Part shown: one piece after another, positions 1-10,810 of the stretch | Position numbering within the stretch: position 1 is the stretch's first letter | Layout: each line of letters opens with the position of its first letter | Origin: Beroe forskalii | Taxonomy: Eukaryota > Ctenophora > Nuda > Beroida > Beroidae | NCBI GenBank assembly: GCA_011033025.1 | Contig: WFMF01000026.1 | Coordinates: forward strand, 861,724-925,723 | Length of the DNA: 64,000 nucleotides | Direction: 5' to 3' | Notes under the pieces: model-generated | What the model was told of the DNA's origin: nothing | Databases searched by the model: none | What the model saw: only the letters and a program-made list of their open reading frames with translations | Translations under genes and position numbers: made by a program

Positions 1-1745
1 AATCAGCTGCTAATTTAGCCATGTCTTCATTGGAATCAGGGATCTTTTGATGCTGATTACGATCAAGAGCATTGTTAATAACCAATTTGAAGAGTGATCT
101 AGGATTATTTCCAGAAAGAGAAACAACATTTTGGAAGTATGTCTTTTTCTTTTTGTTTGCAGGAGAAGAAGCTTCAAAACATAGATCTTTATAGTTGATA
201 TAGTCAGAAAGCTTATGCTTTTTCCATAACTTCTCAGCATATCTTCTTTTTGATCTTAGAGCCCTATATTCTTTGTCAAACCAAGGTGCCTCATCCATAA
301 CAGAAATTGTCTTAGTTTGAACAGGTGCATGGTTGTCGAGCACTTCACCAAGTTTGGATTTCAACTTTTTATAGCAATACCCAATGCTACCAAACATCTC
401 AAATTCTGACAATGTAGTATTAAAATCATTCAAAAATGCACTCTTGTCAATGCTTGAGAGCTTCCTGTATGTCAATTGCTTGAAGTACTTTGTTTCAAGG
501 GCCACTTTGATATTGCAATAAATAGGGAAATGATCTGATCCAAAAGAATTAGTTGAGTCAATATCTGGCACTGAGCATGACATTTTTCTGTCCAATGAAA
601 AGGTAAATACTTGATCAATATATCCACCCACCATTGATATGAGTTGGCTGATTAATATGCTTTTTGAATCCATATGACAAAAATAAATCATAGCATTCTT
701 TTACTTTTTTATCCTTTTTATTTTCAAAGTGAATGTTGAGGTCACCCGCCACAACCACATTATCTGACTGGGAGCAAATATTGGATAGGAGGTCATCAAG
801 CTCCTTGAAAGAGACTTTGGTCAGTGTTCCAGGTCTATATAATACAATGAATACAACACTGTTTGAACTTGTGCTTTTGAAAGTTTGAAGGAAACACAAG
901 TACTCTCAAAAGAAGTAAATTCTGAAAAAGTGAAATGCTTTATCTCTCTTGCTTTAAAACAAGATTTATATAAAACAGCAGTACCTCCCCCTCTTTGATT
1001 ATTCCTGTGATTGTGAATGATTGAATAACCCATGGATTTTATAGTTGATGTGATGGGGCAGTTTTGTGAATATAACCAGGTTTCTGTTAAACAGCTGATG
1101 TCAATGTCTTTATCTTGAAGAGAGTGTAAGATATCATGAATTTTATTATTCAGAGATCTGGCATATTGTATCATAATATTGAACCCAGTATTTGATTTCC
1201 CAGTATTACTGACTATTTCTTTAGATAAAAAGGAATGCTCTTTTTCAATTTATTCTGTTCAGCTTTGAAAACAGGACAGTCTAGAGAATATGCTGGGTGA
1301 CTGGAGTTACTCACAGAATCATTGGTGGATGAGTTTTTACAATTGGAACAACATGCTCCATTCAGATCTGATGAACTTTTTGTGGGGCAATTCCGAGTTT
1401 CATGGGATTCAGAGCAGAAACCACAAGTTACTGTGCCTTCACACTTTTCACTAATATGGCCAAATTTCTGACATTTGAAGCAGCGCTTAACATGAAAAGT
1501 ATCATAAACCTTACATGTACCATTGCCAAGATATAACCGATCGTTACATCCATTTGCAATGTAATCTCTGATAGTATTACTAACAGAAATAGTTGCCCTG
1601 CTTAGCTCATCATTGTTTTTCAACTTTGTTATAGTTAAGATAGTGAATTTCCCTTCACCTTTATCAGTATGATCAGAGTTTAATTTCCTCAAAGTTAGAT
1701 TCTGTAAAAATATCTCTTCTTTAAGATCATTATATATATATATAT
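1..1745 (-). mobile_element. Non-LTR retrotransposon (Jockey/CR1/L2-like), 5' part, decayed
   Basis: On the minus strand the order is a zinc-knuckle ORF1 fragment (1758-1213), an APE-type endonuclease (about 1174-540) and the linker that precedes a reverse transcriptase (about 540-1). The RT itself lies beyond the window start. Recognisable homology begins near 1730, right after an AT dinucleotide run (about 1729-1743), so the copy looks 5'-truncated. The endonuclease has at least two frameshifts, so this copy is dead. It is a different copy from the element at 2742-4934, because both contain the linker region. The order gag-like ORF, endonuclease, RT is standard for Jockey-superfamily elements. 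The exact clade is inferred. Confidence 0.85.
540..1174 (-). pseudogene. APE-type endonuclease domain of the 5' LINE copy (frameshifted)
   Basis: Minus-strand pieces in two frames rebuild an exonuclease/endonuclease/phosphatase domain. ARSLNNKIHDIL and LTETWL appear around 1150-1090, VLYRPG near 845 and AGDLNIHF near 740. A further piece, SDHFPI, lies near 535. These are the conserved blocks that nick target DNA for target-primed reverse transcription. A frameshift near 880 and another near 630 break the frame, so no active enzyme can be made from this copy. Confidence 0.75.
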
Positions 1746-1758
1746 CAAGAGATATCAA
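1213..1758 (-). CDS. Retrotransposon ORF1 (gag-like) fragment with CCHC zinc knuckles
   Basis: This open frame of about 181 codons ends in tandem zinc knuckles. The first reads CFKCQKFGHISEKC and the second CGFCSESHETRNC, both of the C-x2-C-x4-H-x4-C type. A third, looser Cys/His cluster follows (CCSNC ... HPAYSLDC). Arrays of two or three knuckles are typical of ORF1 in Jockey-like LINEs, where the protein binds element RNA. The N-terminal half (for example KEEIFLQNL) resembles the RRM-like segment that precedes the knuckles, but it starts abruptly, so the true N-terminus is missing. The first residues come from AT-repeat sequence and are probably not native. Confidence 0.75.
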   Translation of the reverse strand: MISLDIYIYNDLKEEIFLQNLTLRKLNSDHTDKGEGKFTILTITKLKNNDELSRATISVSNTIRDYIANGCNDRLYLGNGTCKVYDTFHVKRCFKCQKFGHISEKCEGTVTCGFCSESHETRNCPTKSSSDLNGACCSNCKNSSTNDSVSNSSHPAYSLDCPVFKAEQNKLKKSIPFYLKK

Positions 1759-2741
1759 GAGATATACCTACCTCTTGTTCTAAATTCAATACCTCATGAA
1801 TCCGACAGCTTCAGGCGACTAAACTTCATTATTATAGCCAAAGCTTTGGGTAAGGTTAGGGTCAGGGCGAAGAGATAAAGTGTTGTGAGGTGAAATTACA
1901 GGTTCCAATCAAATTAGAGGTCTGTCGGATACTTGAAGTAAGGACACATGCGATATGAACAACATACCTACCGGTACGGGTGACAAGTCGGTGTTAGGCA
2001 AAATTCCTTTGGAGGCGCCACGAGTCACGACCTAACTCATGACTCACACCGAGTGAGCCTAAAAATCTAAAAGCTTAAAGCTTAGATTAGAGCTTCAAAA
2101 AAACTTATCACGCATTCCGTTGAGGTTTTCTTTTTGAGTTTTTGCAACCGTTTTTGACACACCCAGAAAATATAGGAGGGCCTACCCAATAGCATGCTTC
2201 CGAATAGTAGGTATATCGTTTCTGCATACGTTTCATCGATGCATATTGATAAGGGCAAATGGCAAAAAGTTCATAACCCCTATGACTTTAATAAGACATG
2301 TTAGTCGTGATACAGGTTGGTCCTGGATGGGCGTCATCATAACATACCAAAGTGTGGCATTGAAGACATGGAATATCTGCCAATGACAGCTCAGATGTAG
2401 GTAATAAAGTAATAATGACAATAAGATACCTCCCGCTAAGAAGATTAAGAAGTCAAAGTCAGGCAAATATTATCCCTCTGATAGCATTATTAAATACGCA
2501 TAAAAACAAATCATTATACCATAACGCTGCATTTTCATCAATTTATCCTGAAACTCTCTGAGAGTCTTGAGGTAGTGGAGGATCAGGAAATATGAATGAA
2601 TGTTAAATACTTATAATACGCCTCATAGTTGTCATAGAATTCAAAGTTGAAAGAGAGTATCTTAAAACCTAACTCCACTGTCTAAAGCGTCTCTTACAAA
2701 CATGTCATAAATTTTCAAATTCATAAATTACATTCAAGACT
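1759..2741. other. Spacer between two LINE copies, no gene recognised
   Basis: I see no domain, RNA gene or clear repeat here. A 77-codon minus frame at 2233-2466 is hydrophobic at its N-terminus but has no gene context. Part of the stretch may be 3' untranslated sequence of the LINE that ends its coding region at 2742. Confidence 0.4.
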
Positions 2742-4934
2742 TCAAGAAGATTCGTTACCAAATGCAATATAAAATAGGTGAGTTTTTAAGTTTTTCTTGA
2801 ACAAAGAAATTTCACTTGAACATCTGATATCATATGGGATTGAGTTCCAAATTGAAGGGGCTGCATGAGAAAAAGATCGAAGAGTCTGCTTCAGGCGAGG
2901 AAGGGGAGGGTGATCTAGTAGGAAAAAGTCTTCTTCATGTCTTAGAGCGTGACTGAGTTGACCTTTAGCAGATATACATCCTTTCAGGTAGTCAGGTGCA
3001 ACATTATTTAAGATTTTATACATCATCAAGGCAATCTTAAAATCAATTCTTTGTTTGACTGGGAGAAAATGGGCCTCCTTCAGAAATGGTGTGACCCTGT
3101 CAAATTTCTTGATTTGCTTTCCAAAAAGGAATCTGATGCAAGAATTTTGTACCTTCTGTAGGCGTTTAATTTGAAAATCTGGAAGGTGACAGTACAGGCC
3201 ATTACAGTAGTCCAGTTTTGATAACAGTAGACAGTGAATAAGCTGTTTCTTTAGGTCAAAGCTGAGTTTTGATGCAATAACCCAGAGATTTCTTAGAGTG
3301 ATATAACGTGATTGCACAACCTTGTCTATCTGGTGACTGAGGGTGAGGTGTTCATCTAGATGCACTCCCAAGCTCTTAACAACATCAGTACAAACGATCG
3401 ACTGTGATTGACTTAGTCTTACTTCAGTAATAGCATCTGATTCAGTAGCAAAGTTATTTCTTGAACTAACAACCAGGCATTCTGTTTTTGATGGATTTAT
3501 TTTCAGCTTGTTGTTGTACATCCAATTTTTGATATCATTGAAGCAGTTAATTATTCGTGTCTCAATGTCACAGAAGTTGTCAAATAGGCTGAATTCTATG
3601 TATATTTGGGTGTCATCAGCATAGAAATGAACATTGAATCCATGATGTTTGGCCACATTTTCAAGTTCTTTTGTGTATAGTATAAAGAGAATGGGGCCCA
3701 ATATCGACCCTTGTGGGACACCAATCCTCAGAAAACATTTACTTGATTTATCCCTGTTTATTTTAACTGTGAAGGAGCGGTTATTAAGGTAGGCTTCCAT
3801 CCACTTTAATGCTGTTCCAGAGATGCCAAATTGGGTGTGGAGCTTTTTCAATAATGTTTCATGGCAAACTGTATCAAAAGCTGAGCTCAGATCAAGAAGT
3901 AGTAGGATAACTTTTGTTTTTGCATCAGACAGGCATAACAAATCATTGTATAATGATAATGTTGCTGTCTCACAACTATGAAATGCTCTATATCCACTTT
4001 GGTATTCAGCATGTAGATGATTTTGATTTAGATGAGCACAAAGCTGCTTCTGAACACATTTCTCAATGACCTTTGATATGAATGAGAGATTACTGATGGG
4101 TCTATAGTTTTTCAAGTCATCCAAATCACCATGCATGTCCTTCACAGTTGGTCTAACAACTGCTTCCTTTAGGACATCAGGAAAATTCCCTGTGCTCAGA
4201 GAGTCATTGACAATAAACAAAATGATATCAAGAAGTTGTGGAAGGCATTCTAGAAATAGTTTAACAGGGATAGGATCCAGTTCACATTCTTTAGAATTGA
4301 GTTCAAATATGATATCCATCAATTGGTCTTTAGTGATAGGACTGAATTGAGACAGAAAATTTCCCTGGAACTCAGGGGATTTCAAAGGACTGTTGAGAAA
4401 GGGGGTTTCAGATTCAATTTCCTGATGAATACCTGTAACCTTTTCACTGAAATAGTTCTTCATGGTTTCAGCAGCTTCAGAGTCTTTCAGATTCTTTGGA
4501 TTATAGTTGGGGCAAACATTCTTATCCATGAGATGGTTGACAATTGAGTAGGTCTTCTTTTTATCCTTCTCACAGAGAGACAACTTCTCCTGATAGTACT
4601 TATTTCTAGCAGAACTCATTATCACTGCAGCTTCCTTACATGCAACATTGTAATCAATAGTGGACTCCTCAGTCTTTTTCTTGTTCTTAATACGTTCAAG
4701 CTTCCTCCTTTTTTGTTTGGCTGCTTTACATTCACTATTTATCCATTGAGGCTGATTTTTGTCAGTGGTAAATTCAAAAGGTGGAGCATGTTTTTCAAGT
4801 AAGTAAGACAATTCTCTGTTATAGAGTTCAACTGCATGAGGAGAATTCAAATATTTAGCAGAGTCATTAAGATCAGAAGTCCGTATGTCATCTTTAAGGG
4901 GACACAGAAAATTTTTTTTTGCTGGTGCCATCAT
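2742..4934 (-). CDS. LINE reverse transcriptase, open frame (L2/CR1-like), 5'-truncated element
   Basis: A continuous 730-codon minus-strand frame encodes the linker and reverse transcriptase of a non-LTR retrotransposon. The linker reads LLEKHAPP and PQWINSECKAAKQKRR near residues 46-75. The fingers motif NYRPISNLSFISKVIE lies near residue 280, motif A LLLDLSSAFDTV near 345 and GVPQGSILGP near 403. The catalytic FYADDTQIYI is near 437-446 (bases about 3600-3626). A thumb and C-terminal region follows with LDYCNGLY and FLPVKQRIDFKIALMMYK, the tail usual in L2/CR1-type elements. No endonuclease or ORF1 precedes it, so the element is 5'-truncated. The frame has no stop or frameshift, which suggests recent insertion. 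The initiating ATG is only the first Met of the open frame. Confidence 0.9.
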   Translation of the reverse strand: MMAPAKKNFLCPLKDDIRTSDLNDSAKYLNSPHAVELYNRELSYLLEKHAPPFEFTTDKNQPQWINSECKAAKQKRRKLERIKNKKKTEESTIDYNVACKEAAVIMSSARNKYYQEKLSLCEKDKKKTYSIVNHLMDKNVCPNYNPKNLKDSEAAETMKNYFSEKVTGIHQEIESETPFLNSPLKSPEFQGNFLSQFSPITKDQLMDIIFELNSKECELDPIPVKLFLECLPQLLDIILFIVNDSLSTGNFPDVLKEAVVRPTVKDMHGDLDDLKNYRPISNLSFISKVIEKCVQKQLCAHLNQNHLHAEYQSGYRAFHSCETATLSLYNDLLCLSDAKTKVILLLLDLSSAFDTVCHETLLKKLHTQFGISGTALKWMEAYLNNRSFTVKINRDKSSKCFLRIGVPQGSILGPILFILYTKELENVAKHHGFNVHFYADDTQIYIEFSLFDNFCDIETRIINCFNDIKNWMYNNKLKINPSKTECLVVSSRNNFATESDAITEVRLSQSQSIVCTDVVKSLGVHLDEHLTLSHQIDKVVQSRYITLRNLWVIASKLSFDLKKQLIHCLLLSKLDYCNGLYCHLPDFQIKRLQKVQNSCIRFLFGKQIKKFDRVTPFLKEAHFLPVKQRIDFKIALMMYKILNNVAPDYLKGCISAKGQLSHALRHEEDFFLLDHPPLPRLKQTLRSFSHAAPSIWNSIPYDIRCSSEISLFKKNLKTHLFYIAFGNESS

Positions 4935-6207
4935 GCCGCCTATGTAGTCGTGTTAGGCATATAAAAATATGAAAATTACCCGATTTTGAGACATAACTGA
5001 GATGACTAAAATTTTTTATTCGTCATTAAAGTTTTCAGCAAAAAACGACGTTTTTGGCAATTGTACGTGCTAGGAAAGTTCCCCGACCACCAAACTTGGA
5101 GGAATTTTACTTCACCTGACCATCTAACTTCCCTCAAAAGGATTTTGCTTTATCTCAAAAAATGAATTTTTCCCGGCCAATTTAGTGATTTTTTGAAGTT
5201 CCCATCTTTGAAATGGTCTCAAAGGCGTTTGGGGCAAGATATAAGGTTGTCCTTCGGAAGTTAGTTCAATTAGACGTGGAAAAAAATTTGGTGAAAAAAT
5301 CAGCTCTCGCACGTGAAAAATGTGGTCACAGTAACGAGATAATCTCGGAAGGCCTTCAAAAATGCCGTTTTTGGCGTTTTTTGCTGTTTTTGACCATATT
5401 TATGTCTCTGGACCAAAAATTAAGGCTATTCCCATGCTGCCCGTTGGATATGTCTTAGTTAAACTATTTTTCTGAAACATAGTCGAGTCTCATTGCCTAA
5501 GATAATATGCATCATGGTCAAACTGGCAATTCAAAAAGTTATGTTTTACGATTTGAGCTCCTAAAACTGGAATTATCTTGAAAACCATTTAGTTTGAGAT
5601 GCCGAAACTAACAGGAAACGATTTTTTACCATTTTACGTCGGAGTAACACTTTTTTGAGCATTATCACAGCAATTTATGGGAGCTTCTCAAGATTTGAGT
5701 GCCCAGACTCGAGGAAGACGCCAAAATGGCCATAATTTCGTATCTCGGTCCAGGAAGGTCGTAGAGACTTCGTTTTGGGCGCAAAATGAGCGGAAACATC
5801 ATGTTTATTTATGACTTGTTATTAATAAACATATGGTCTAAAATGCTCAGGAACAAAGTTATAGGCCAAAAACTGATTTTAAAGCCAAAAAATAGGCCCT
5901 ATCTAAGTCCAGGAAGCTTTTAGGGACTCGGATTTTGGCTCAAAATGTTCCTAGCGGCCATATTTGTATTCTATTGTCAGGCGAAATTTTGCCTAAAACG
6001 TTCAGGAACAGAGTTATGGCCCAAAAACTATTCAAAATGAAAACAACAATAACCAATGTAACAAAGGGTTGTCAGTTTTTGGGTCAGTTTTTACGACACA
6101 GTATCACCGTTACACTTACAGTACAGTTCAATAGGTCAATGTTGTCGGCCGATGACAGACCCTCGTGACTAAAGTTTTTATTTTGACTAAAGTTTTCATT
6201 TTGACTT
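4935..6207. repeat. Non-coding stretch with a degenerate ~158-bp tandem duplication
   Basis: Two blocks repeat at about 158-bp spacing. TCCAGGAAG...GACT followed by TTTTGG and CAAAATG occurs near 5748 and 5908, and CAGGAACA-AGTTAT followed by CCAAAAACT occurs near 5848 and 6004. The rest is AT-rich and no gene is recognised. Confidence 0.5.
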
Positions 6208-6292
6208 ATGACTTATGTCCTGGATTTAGAGGCACTTTTTGACCTATTTCCGGCTAAAATCGACTACAGTATTACTAATTCCAATGCTTTTA

Positions 6293-6745
6293 GACTGGGT
6301 TCTATGGGTATTCGTACGGTTGCTATGGGAGTCATAAGCCGAAACTTCGCCTTAAACTCCTCAGTTTTTAGGCTGTTTGCTATGGGTAGTCGTACGGTTG
6401 CTATGGGAGTCATAAGCCGAAGCTTCGCTGAAAACTCCTCAGTTTTTAGACTGGTTGCTATGGGTAGTCGTACGGTTGCTATGGGAGTCATAAGCCGAAG
6501 CTTCGCCGAAAACTCCTCAGTTTTAAGGCTGGTTGCTATGGGAAGTCGTACGGTTGCTATGGGAGTCATAAGCCGAAACTTCGCCTAAAACTCCTCAGTT
6601 TTTAGGCTGGTTGCTATGGGTAGTCGTACGGTTGCTATGGTCGAGTCATAAGCCGAAGCTTCGCTGAAAACTCCTCAGTTTTAAGGCTCATGGTTGCTAT
6701 GGGAAGTCGTACGACGTACGGTTGCTATGGGAGTAATAAGCCGAA
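6293..6745. repeat. 78-bp satellite, about 5.5 copies, open on both strands
   Basis: Unit starts at 6293, 6371, 6449, 6527 and 6605 are spaced exactly 78 bp. The next, at 6685, is spaced 80 bp. Each unit contains TGCTATGGG-AGTCGTACGG, GTCATAAGCCGAA and AACTCCTCAGTTTT, with a short internal repeat of GGTTGCTATGGG. Because 78 is 26 codons and the unit lacks stops, frames run through the array on both strands (+ 6208-6588 and - 6264-6569). The last copies carry small insertions that break the phase. Confidence 0.9.
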
Positions 6746-6749
6746 GCAA

Positions 6750-6834
6750 ATGGTTCCATTGGCAACAATGTTGATGCTGATTGTCACGAGTCGTGACAAT
6801 CAGCATTGTCAACATTGTTGCCAATGGAACCATT
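6750..6834. repeat. Near-perfect palindrome (cruciform-forming)
   Basis: The arm starting TGGTTCCATTGGCAACAATG is mirrored by CATTGTTGCCAATGGAACCA, with the centre near 6790 at CACGAGTCGTG. The right arm differs by a 3-base indel. The palindrome directly follows the 78-bp satellite. Confidence 0.85.
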
Positions 6835-6959
6835 GGTGGCACTCCAAACTCCCTTGTATAAGAAGAGCCTTTGCAATTGCAATAACGCAGTTTTCCTTCA
6901 TCGCCGATTGCTAATTCTCTAATTTGTTAAATTCGTACTGATTTGGGCTTTTGGGCATG

Positions 6960-7316
6960 TTTCCCTCCGGTGAACTCTGGCGGACTGCGGCGGACTACGG
7001 CGGACTACGGCGGACTCCGGCGGACTCCGCCATCTGAATTCAGGCGAACTTATAGTTCGCCGCGAATTCGCCGCGAACTGGCAGTTCACCTGGGTGAACT
7101 GAAAAATTGGCGAACTAGTACACCGAATACGCATGTACCTATTCGCGGCGAATTCAGGTGAATCCAAGTGAATTCGCCAGAGTCCGCGGCGGACTCCGGC
7201 GGAGTCCGGCGGAGTCCGCCAAAAATTTTTTTGGCGAACTCCGCCGCGAATTCACCTGAATTCACCTGAATTCACCTAAATTCGCGGCGAATTCGCGGCG
7301 AATTCAGGTGAACTTG
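6960..7316. repeat. GC-rich foldback built of CGGCGGACT and GCGAATTC modules
   Basis: The left part repeats CGGCGGACTACGG and the right part carries its complement (TCCGGCGGAGTCCGCC). Between and after them, CGCGGCGAATTC and TTCAGGTGAA motifs occur in both orientations. The arrangement is a self-complementary short-motif element, probably a foldback MITE. No ends or target duplication could be fixed. Confidence 0.6.
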
Positions 7317-7337
7317 CAAAAATCGTGGATTATGCCT

Positions 7338-7745
7338 GAATAAGTGATGAAGTGATATTTAACGTAAGACAATGAGAGCGTTTAGTTCGGTGGGCGTTTA
7401 GTCCATTTAGCATTGCAGTATTATGAATAAGTGATGAAGTGATATTAAACGTAAGACAATGAGAGCGTTTAGTTCGGTGGGCGTTTAGTCCATTTAGCAT
7501 TGCAGTATTATGAATAAGTGATGAAGTGATATTTAACGTAAGACAATGAGAGCGTTTAGTTCGGTGGGCGTTTAGTCCATATTAGCATTGCAGTATTATG
7601 AAGTGATATGAACGATTGAAATGTGACGGACATTATGATCGTTAGATTCAAAGGGCGTTTAGTCCATTTAATGATTGGTATATGAAACAATATGAAATGT
7701 GATGACATTGTGAATGTTTAATTCAATGGGCGTTCAGTCTATTTT
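7338..7745. repeat. 87-bp tandem repeat, three good copies plus decayed ones
   Basis: Copies start at 7338, 7425 and 7512. Each contains AATAAGTGATGAAGTGATAT, AACGTAAGACAATGAGAGCG, TTTAGTTCGGTGGGCGTTTA and GTCCAT. Two further degenerate units follow, each keeping GGGCGTTTAGTCCAT or a close variant (near 7650 and 7728). Confidence 0.85.
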
Positions 7746-8776
7746 ATCATTGTAACTAAATAGAATGTGATTTTGGAAAGCAACTTTGAATGAACTTTGT
7801 GAACGTTTTTATAACTAACACCTTATTTCAGGAAGTAACCTGTCACATTAACACTGCTGCACTGTTATCACGCACACACAGTTAGCTCACAGTTTTTGTA
7901 AGTACACTGCCACCATTCATTTTTTGATCTAGTCTAATTACTAGGTAATTGGGCTATTGGGGCTTAACACTAAGCTAGAACTTAAATATCGTAGTTAGAG
8001 TGCCATTTATTTAAAACGTGAATGAATTAGATAAGTGAATGAATAACTATGTTTTTATGTATAAATGATCATGAACAATATTGCTGGACTGATAAACTCT
8101 CGTAATTAGAGAATTAGGAAGCTATGTGCTAACAGAACAATAAACTTTTTGCGATGGAAGTTGTAATTAAGTCATAATAGATCAAATCATAAGACATTAA
8201 GTTGTAATCAAGTCAAAATAGATCAAATCATATGTCATTAAATTATGCCCGATTTTATCCGTATTCTTAAAGGCCCCCGACCGAGAAATTTCAAATTTTA
8301 ATTTTCAATTTTTCATGGTGGAATGTGCCCTTATAGGTGAAATATCAACAACAAGAGCGAAAATCCGGTTTTTATATGATGCTCCAAGCCGCTAATAGCT
8401 AATTTAGTTACGAAATTCCTCAAAGGGCAGCAGAGTTTTCCCCGTAGTACGGAGGATATTTCTTCGTACGTGATGACGATACGTGATGACTATACGCAAG
8501 AAGAGGCAGTTTTAAACATAGAACATCTTTAGTACATTACAGAAGTAACTGTGGGCTACTGACCACCTTGGCAGGGTTAAAAGCTTTTGATTCCGGAAAC
8601 AGTCCCCTGTTTACTTTAGTCCAGTCAGTTAGCCACATGTATTTTTATCTACAAACTACAGTACAGAATTGCTGTAGTCCGTTCAGCCATGTCAATAAGG
8701 TTAATAAAGTATAATAAAGTTCATGCTACGGTTTAAGAAGTAAGTAACGAACAAGAAGTTATATCTGCAAATGCTC
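7746..8776. other. AT-rich stretch, nothing recognised
   Basis: No frame with domain character, no RNA gene and no strong repeat is visible. It ends where the long inverted repeat at 8777 begins. Confidence 0.4.
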
Positions 8777-9779
8777 ATAGACATCTGACACTTTGCACAG
8801 GCCTTTCTATGGGTCTAAACTACCGAAAAATGCAAGGAGCCCAAAAAGTTATCATGAGCATAACCCTAGGGGGCCACGCCCATTTACGCCCTCAGGCGCA
8901 CATTTAAAATCATTGTATCTTGACTTCTGAACGTCGTAGAGGCTTCAGATTTCAACCAGGGTGTTTATCTCATCGAGAGAAACAACTTTTTCTCTGACAA
9001 CTTTTTTGTCAGATAATTGGTTAATTGGCCAATTAGCTAATTGGGTAATATTCAAAAAATCAAAAAAACTTTTTTGGCTAGAAATAATCAAAATTGCATG
9101 AAACGTGGAAAAAAGTGGTTTTGAAGAATATTTTGAAAAAATTTTCACTTAAAAATTTTTTCGGGGCTTAAAAATTTTGAGCGAAAAAAATCGAAATTAT
9201 CATTTTTGCGTCCTTTATGTTTATCGAACAATGTTTGGCTGCTGAAAGTCACTGTGATGGGTTTTTGTTGTTCTGACAGCATATTTTGACAGTTCCTCTG
9301 GTAGTGTGCTAGTGTAGTTTTCAGAACTGTTGAAAAGCAGCTGACCAACACTGTTCTTGACCACTCCAACCATGGTGCTCAGAGAACTACCTCCACCATA
9401 ATCATTGTGGAAGCAGGAGCTGAAGATGAAAGCTGTGGTAACTGACCCACCCCAAATAAATGCCTTGCTGCTGATACCCCCCCCCCCTTAATGCCAAGAT
9501 GGGCTGCCTTCCCTGATCCCTCCTCCCTTGATACTGATAGGTTTCCCCACTAGGAGAACCCCTGTTCTCTCCATGACCTGGAACATCCATTAACATTTTT
9601 ACTGCACTATCTCTCACAACTACCACTTACCAGTGTCTTCTGGCTCCTACTACCTAGCATTTCATGGGATTCTGGCCAAACTGAACAGGCACCAATGCTG
9701 CTGCCATTGGGGAGTACAATCACTGGATCATGTCACCAGCAAGTCCATCATGTCACCACTACAACCCTCTATAAGCAAA

Positions 9780-10280
9780 TCTTTGGGGAAGTTAATACAT
9801 GGGGTCCCTACCAACCCTCCTCCATCCTTCTGGATTATGAACTGGCAATCCAAAATGCTGTGGTCTTCTACCACTCATGTCTATTGGTCGCAACTTCCAC
9901 TTTGATCAGTCCTCCTTCAAGCATATCTGCGCTGAGTAGAACTTCTGGATGAGTATGTATCAGATTGAGAACTGACCAATCAGAGCTCAGGACTTCGTCA
10001 AGATTGAAGCCATCTCCCCCGTACCAGTGGGTGATGCTGACAGAGTGTGGAGGACACTCAAACCCCTCCTTCCTGCAAAAATGGCTGCCTACATCTGCTA
10101 CTTTGAGTCCACCTGGACTGGGACCACTTCCACACCACCCATCTTCAGCCATGACATGTGGAATCAGCAGACAGCATGGTGTTTCTTTGAGTCTGCTCCC
10201 ACAACTCAACATTGCTGAGGGCTGTCACCATGGCCTCCACTCCATGGCCCTCGACTGCCCCAACTCCACCCTCTCATAGT
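9780..10280 (+). pseudogene. Remnant MULE transposase core (left arm and loop)
   Basis: Broken frames carry the conserved order of MULE transposases. LYKQIFGEV and SSILLDYELAIQNAV (about 9770-9862) are followed by NFHFDQSSFKHICAE (about 9893-9940), which corresponds to the family C-x-FHF block. Next comes VWRTLKPLLPAK with YFESTWTG ... WNQQ (about 10045-10170), then LPQLNIAEGCHHGLHSM (about 10195-10245), which resembles the family LPRTNN-x-x-EGWH block. Several frameshifts and stops interrupt it. MULE transposases cut and rejoin DNA with a DDE active site; this copy cannot be active. Confidence 0.6.
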
Positions 10281-10600
10281 TCCTGGATACCCGTCTTCAA
10301 ATTAAGTTTTGTCGAGACAGCAGTATGGCACTAATTTAGGGATGTGAAGACAGCCATTTTGCAGGAAGAAGCGGTTCGAGGGTCCTCCACACTCTGTCAA
10401 CATCACCCACTGGAACAAAGGAAATGGCTCCAATCATGGCGAAGTCCTGAGCTCTGATTGGTCAGCTGTTATCAATCTGGTACATACTCATCCATAAGTG
10501 ATGTTGCTCGGCAGATATGCTTGAAGAGGGACTGCTTAAAGTGTAAGTTGCAACCAAAAGTGGTAGAAGGCCACAACATTTTTGATTGCTAGGTCATTAT

Positions 10601-10810
10601 CTAGTAGAGCAGTAGGATGGAGGAGGGTTGGCTGGGACCCCAGGTGTCAACTTCTCCCAAGAATTGCTTGTAGAGGGTTATGGTTGTGCCATGACGGAGT
10701 CGGTAGAGGAAGGAATAGCCATCTATCTGCGAATAGGTCATGGATGGTAAAGTGCTGCTTGCAGAAGTTTTGCGATGACTTGTTGGTGACATGATCCAGT
10801 GATATAGGTT
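10601..10810 (-). pseudogene. Second MULE transposase remnant (right arm, inverted)
   Basis: The minus strand reads YSQIDGYSFLYRLRHGTT, then LYKQFLGEVDTWGPSQPSSI. This is the inverted counterpart of the plus-strand peptide around 9770-9840. It supports the idea that the foldback formed from two head-to-head partial copies of one MULE. Confidence 0.55.

Noticed and set aside
2233-2466. 77-codon minus frame with a hydrophobic start as a small membrane protein
   Set aside because: There is no supporting context, it lies between LINE copies, and a frame of this length is expected by chance.
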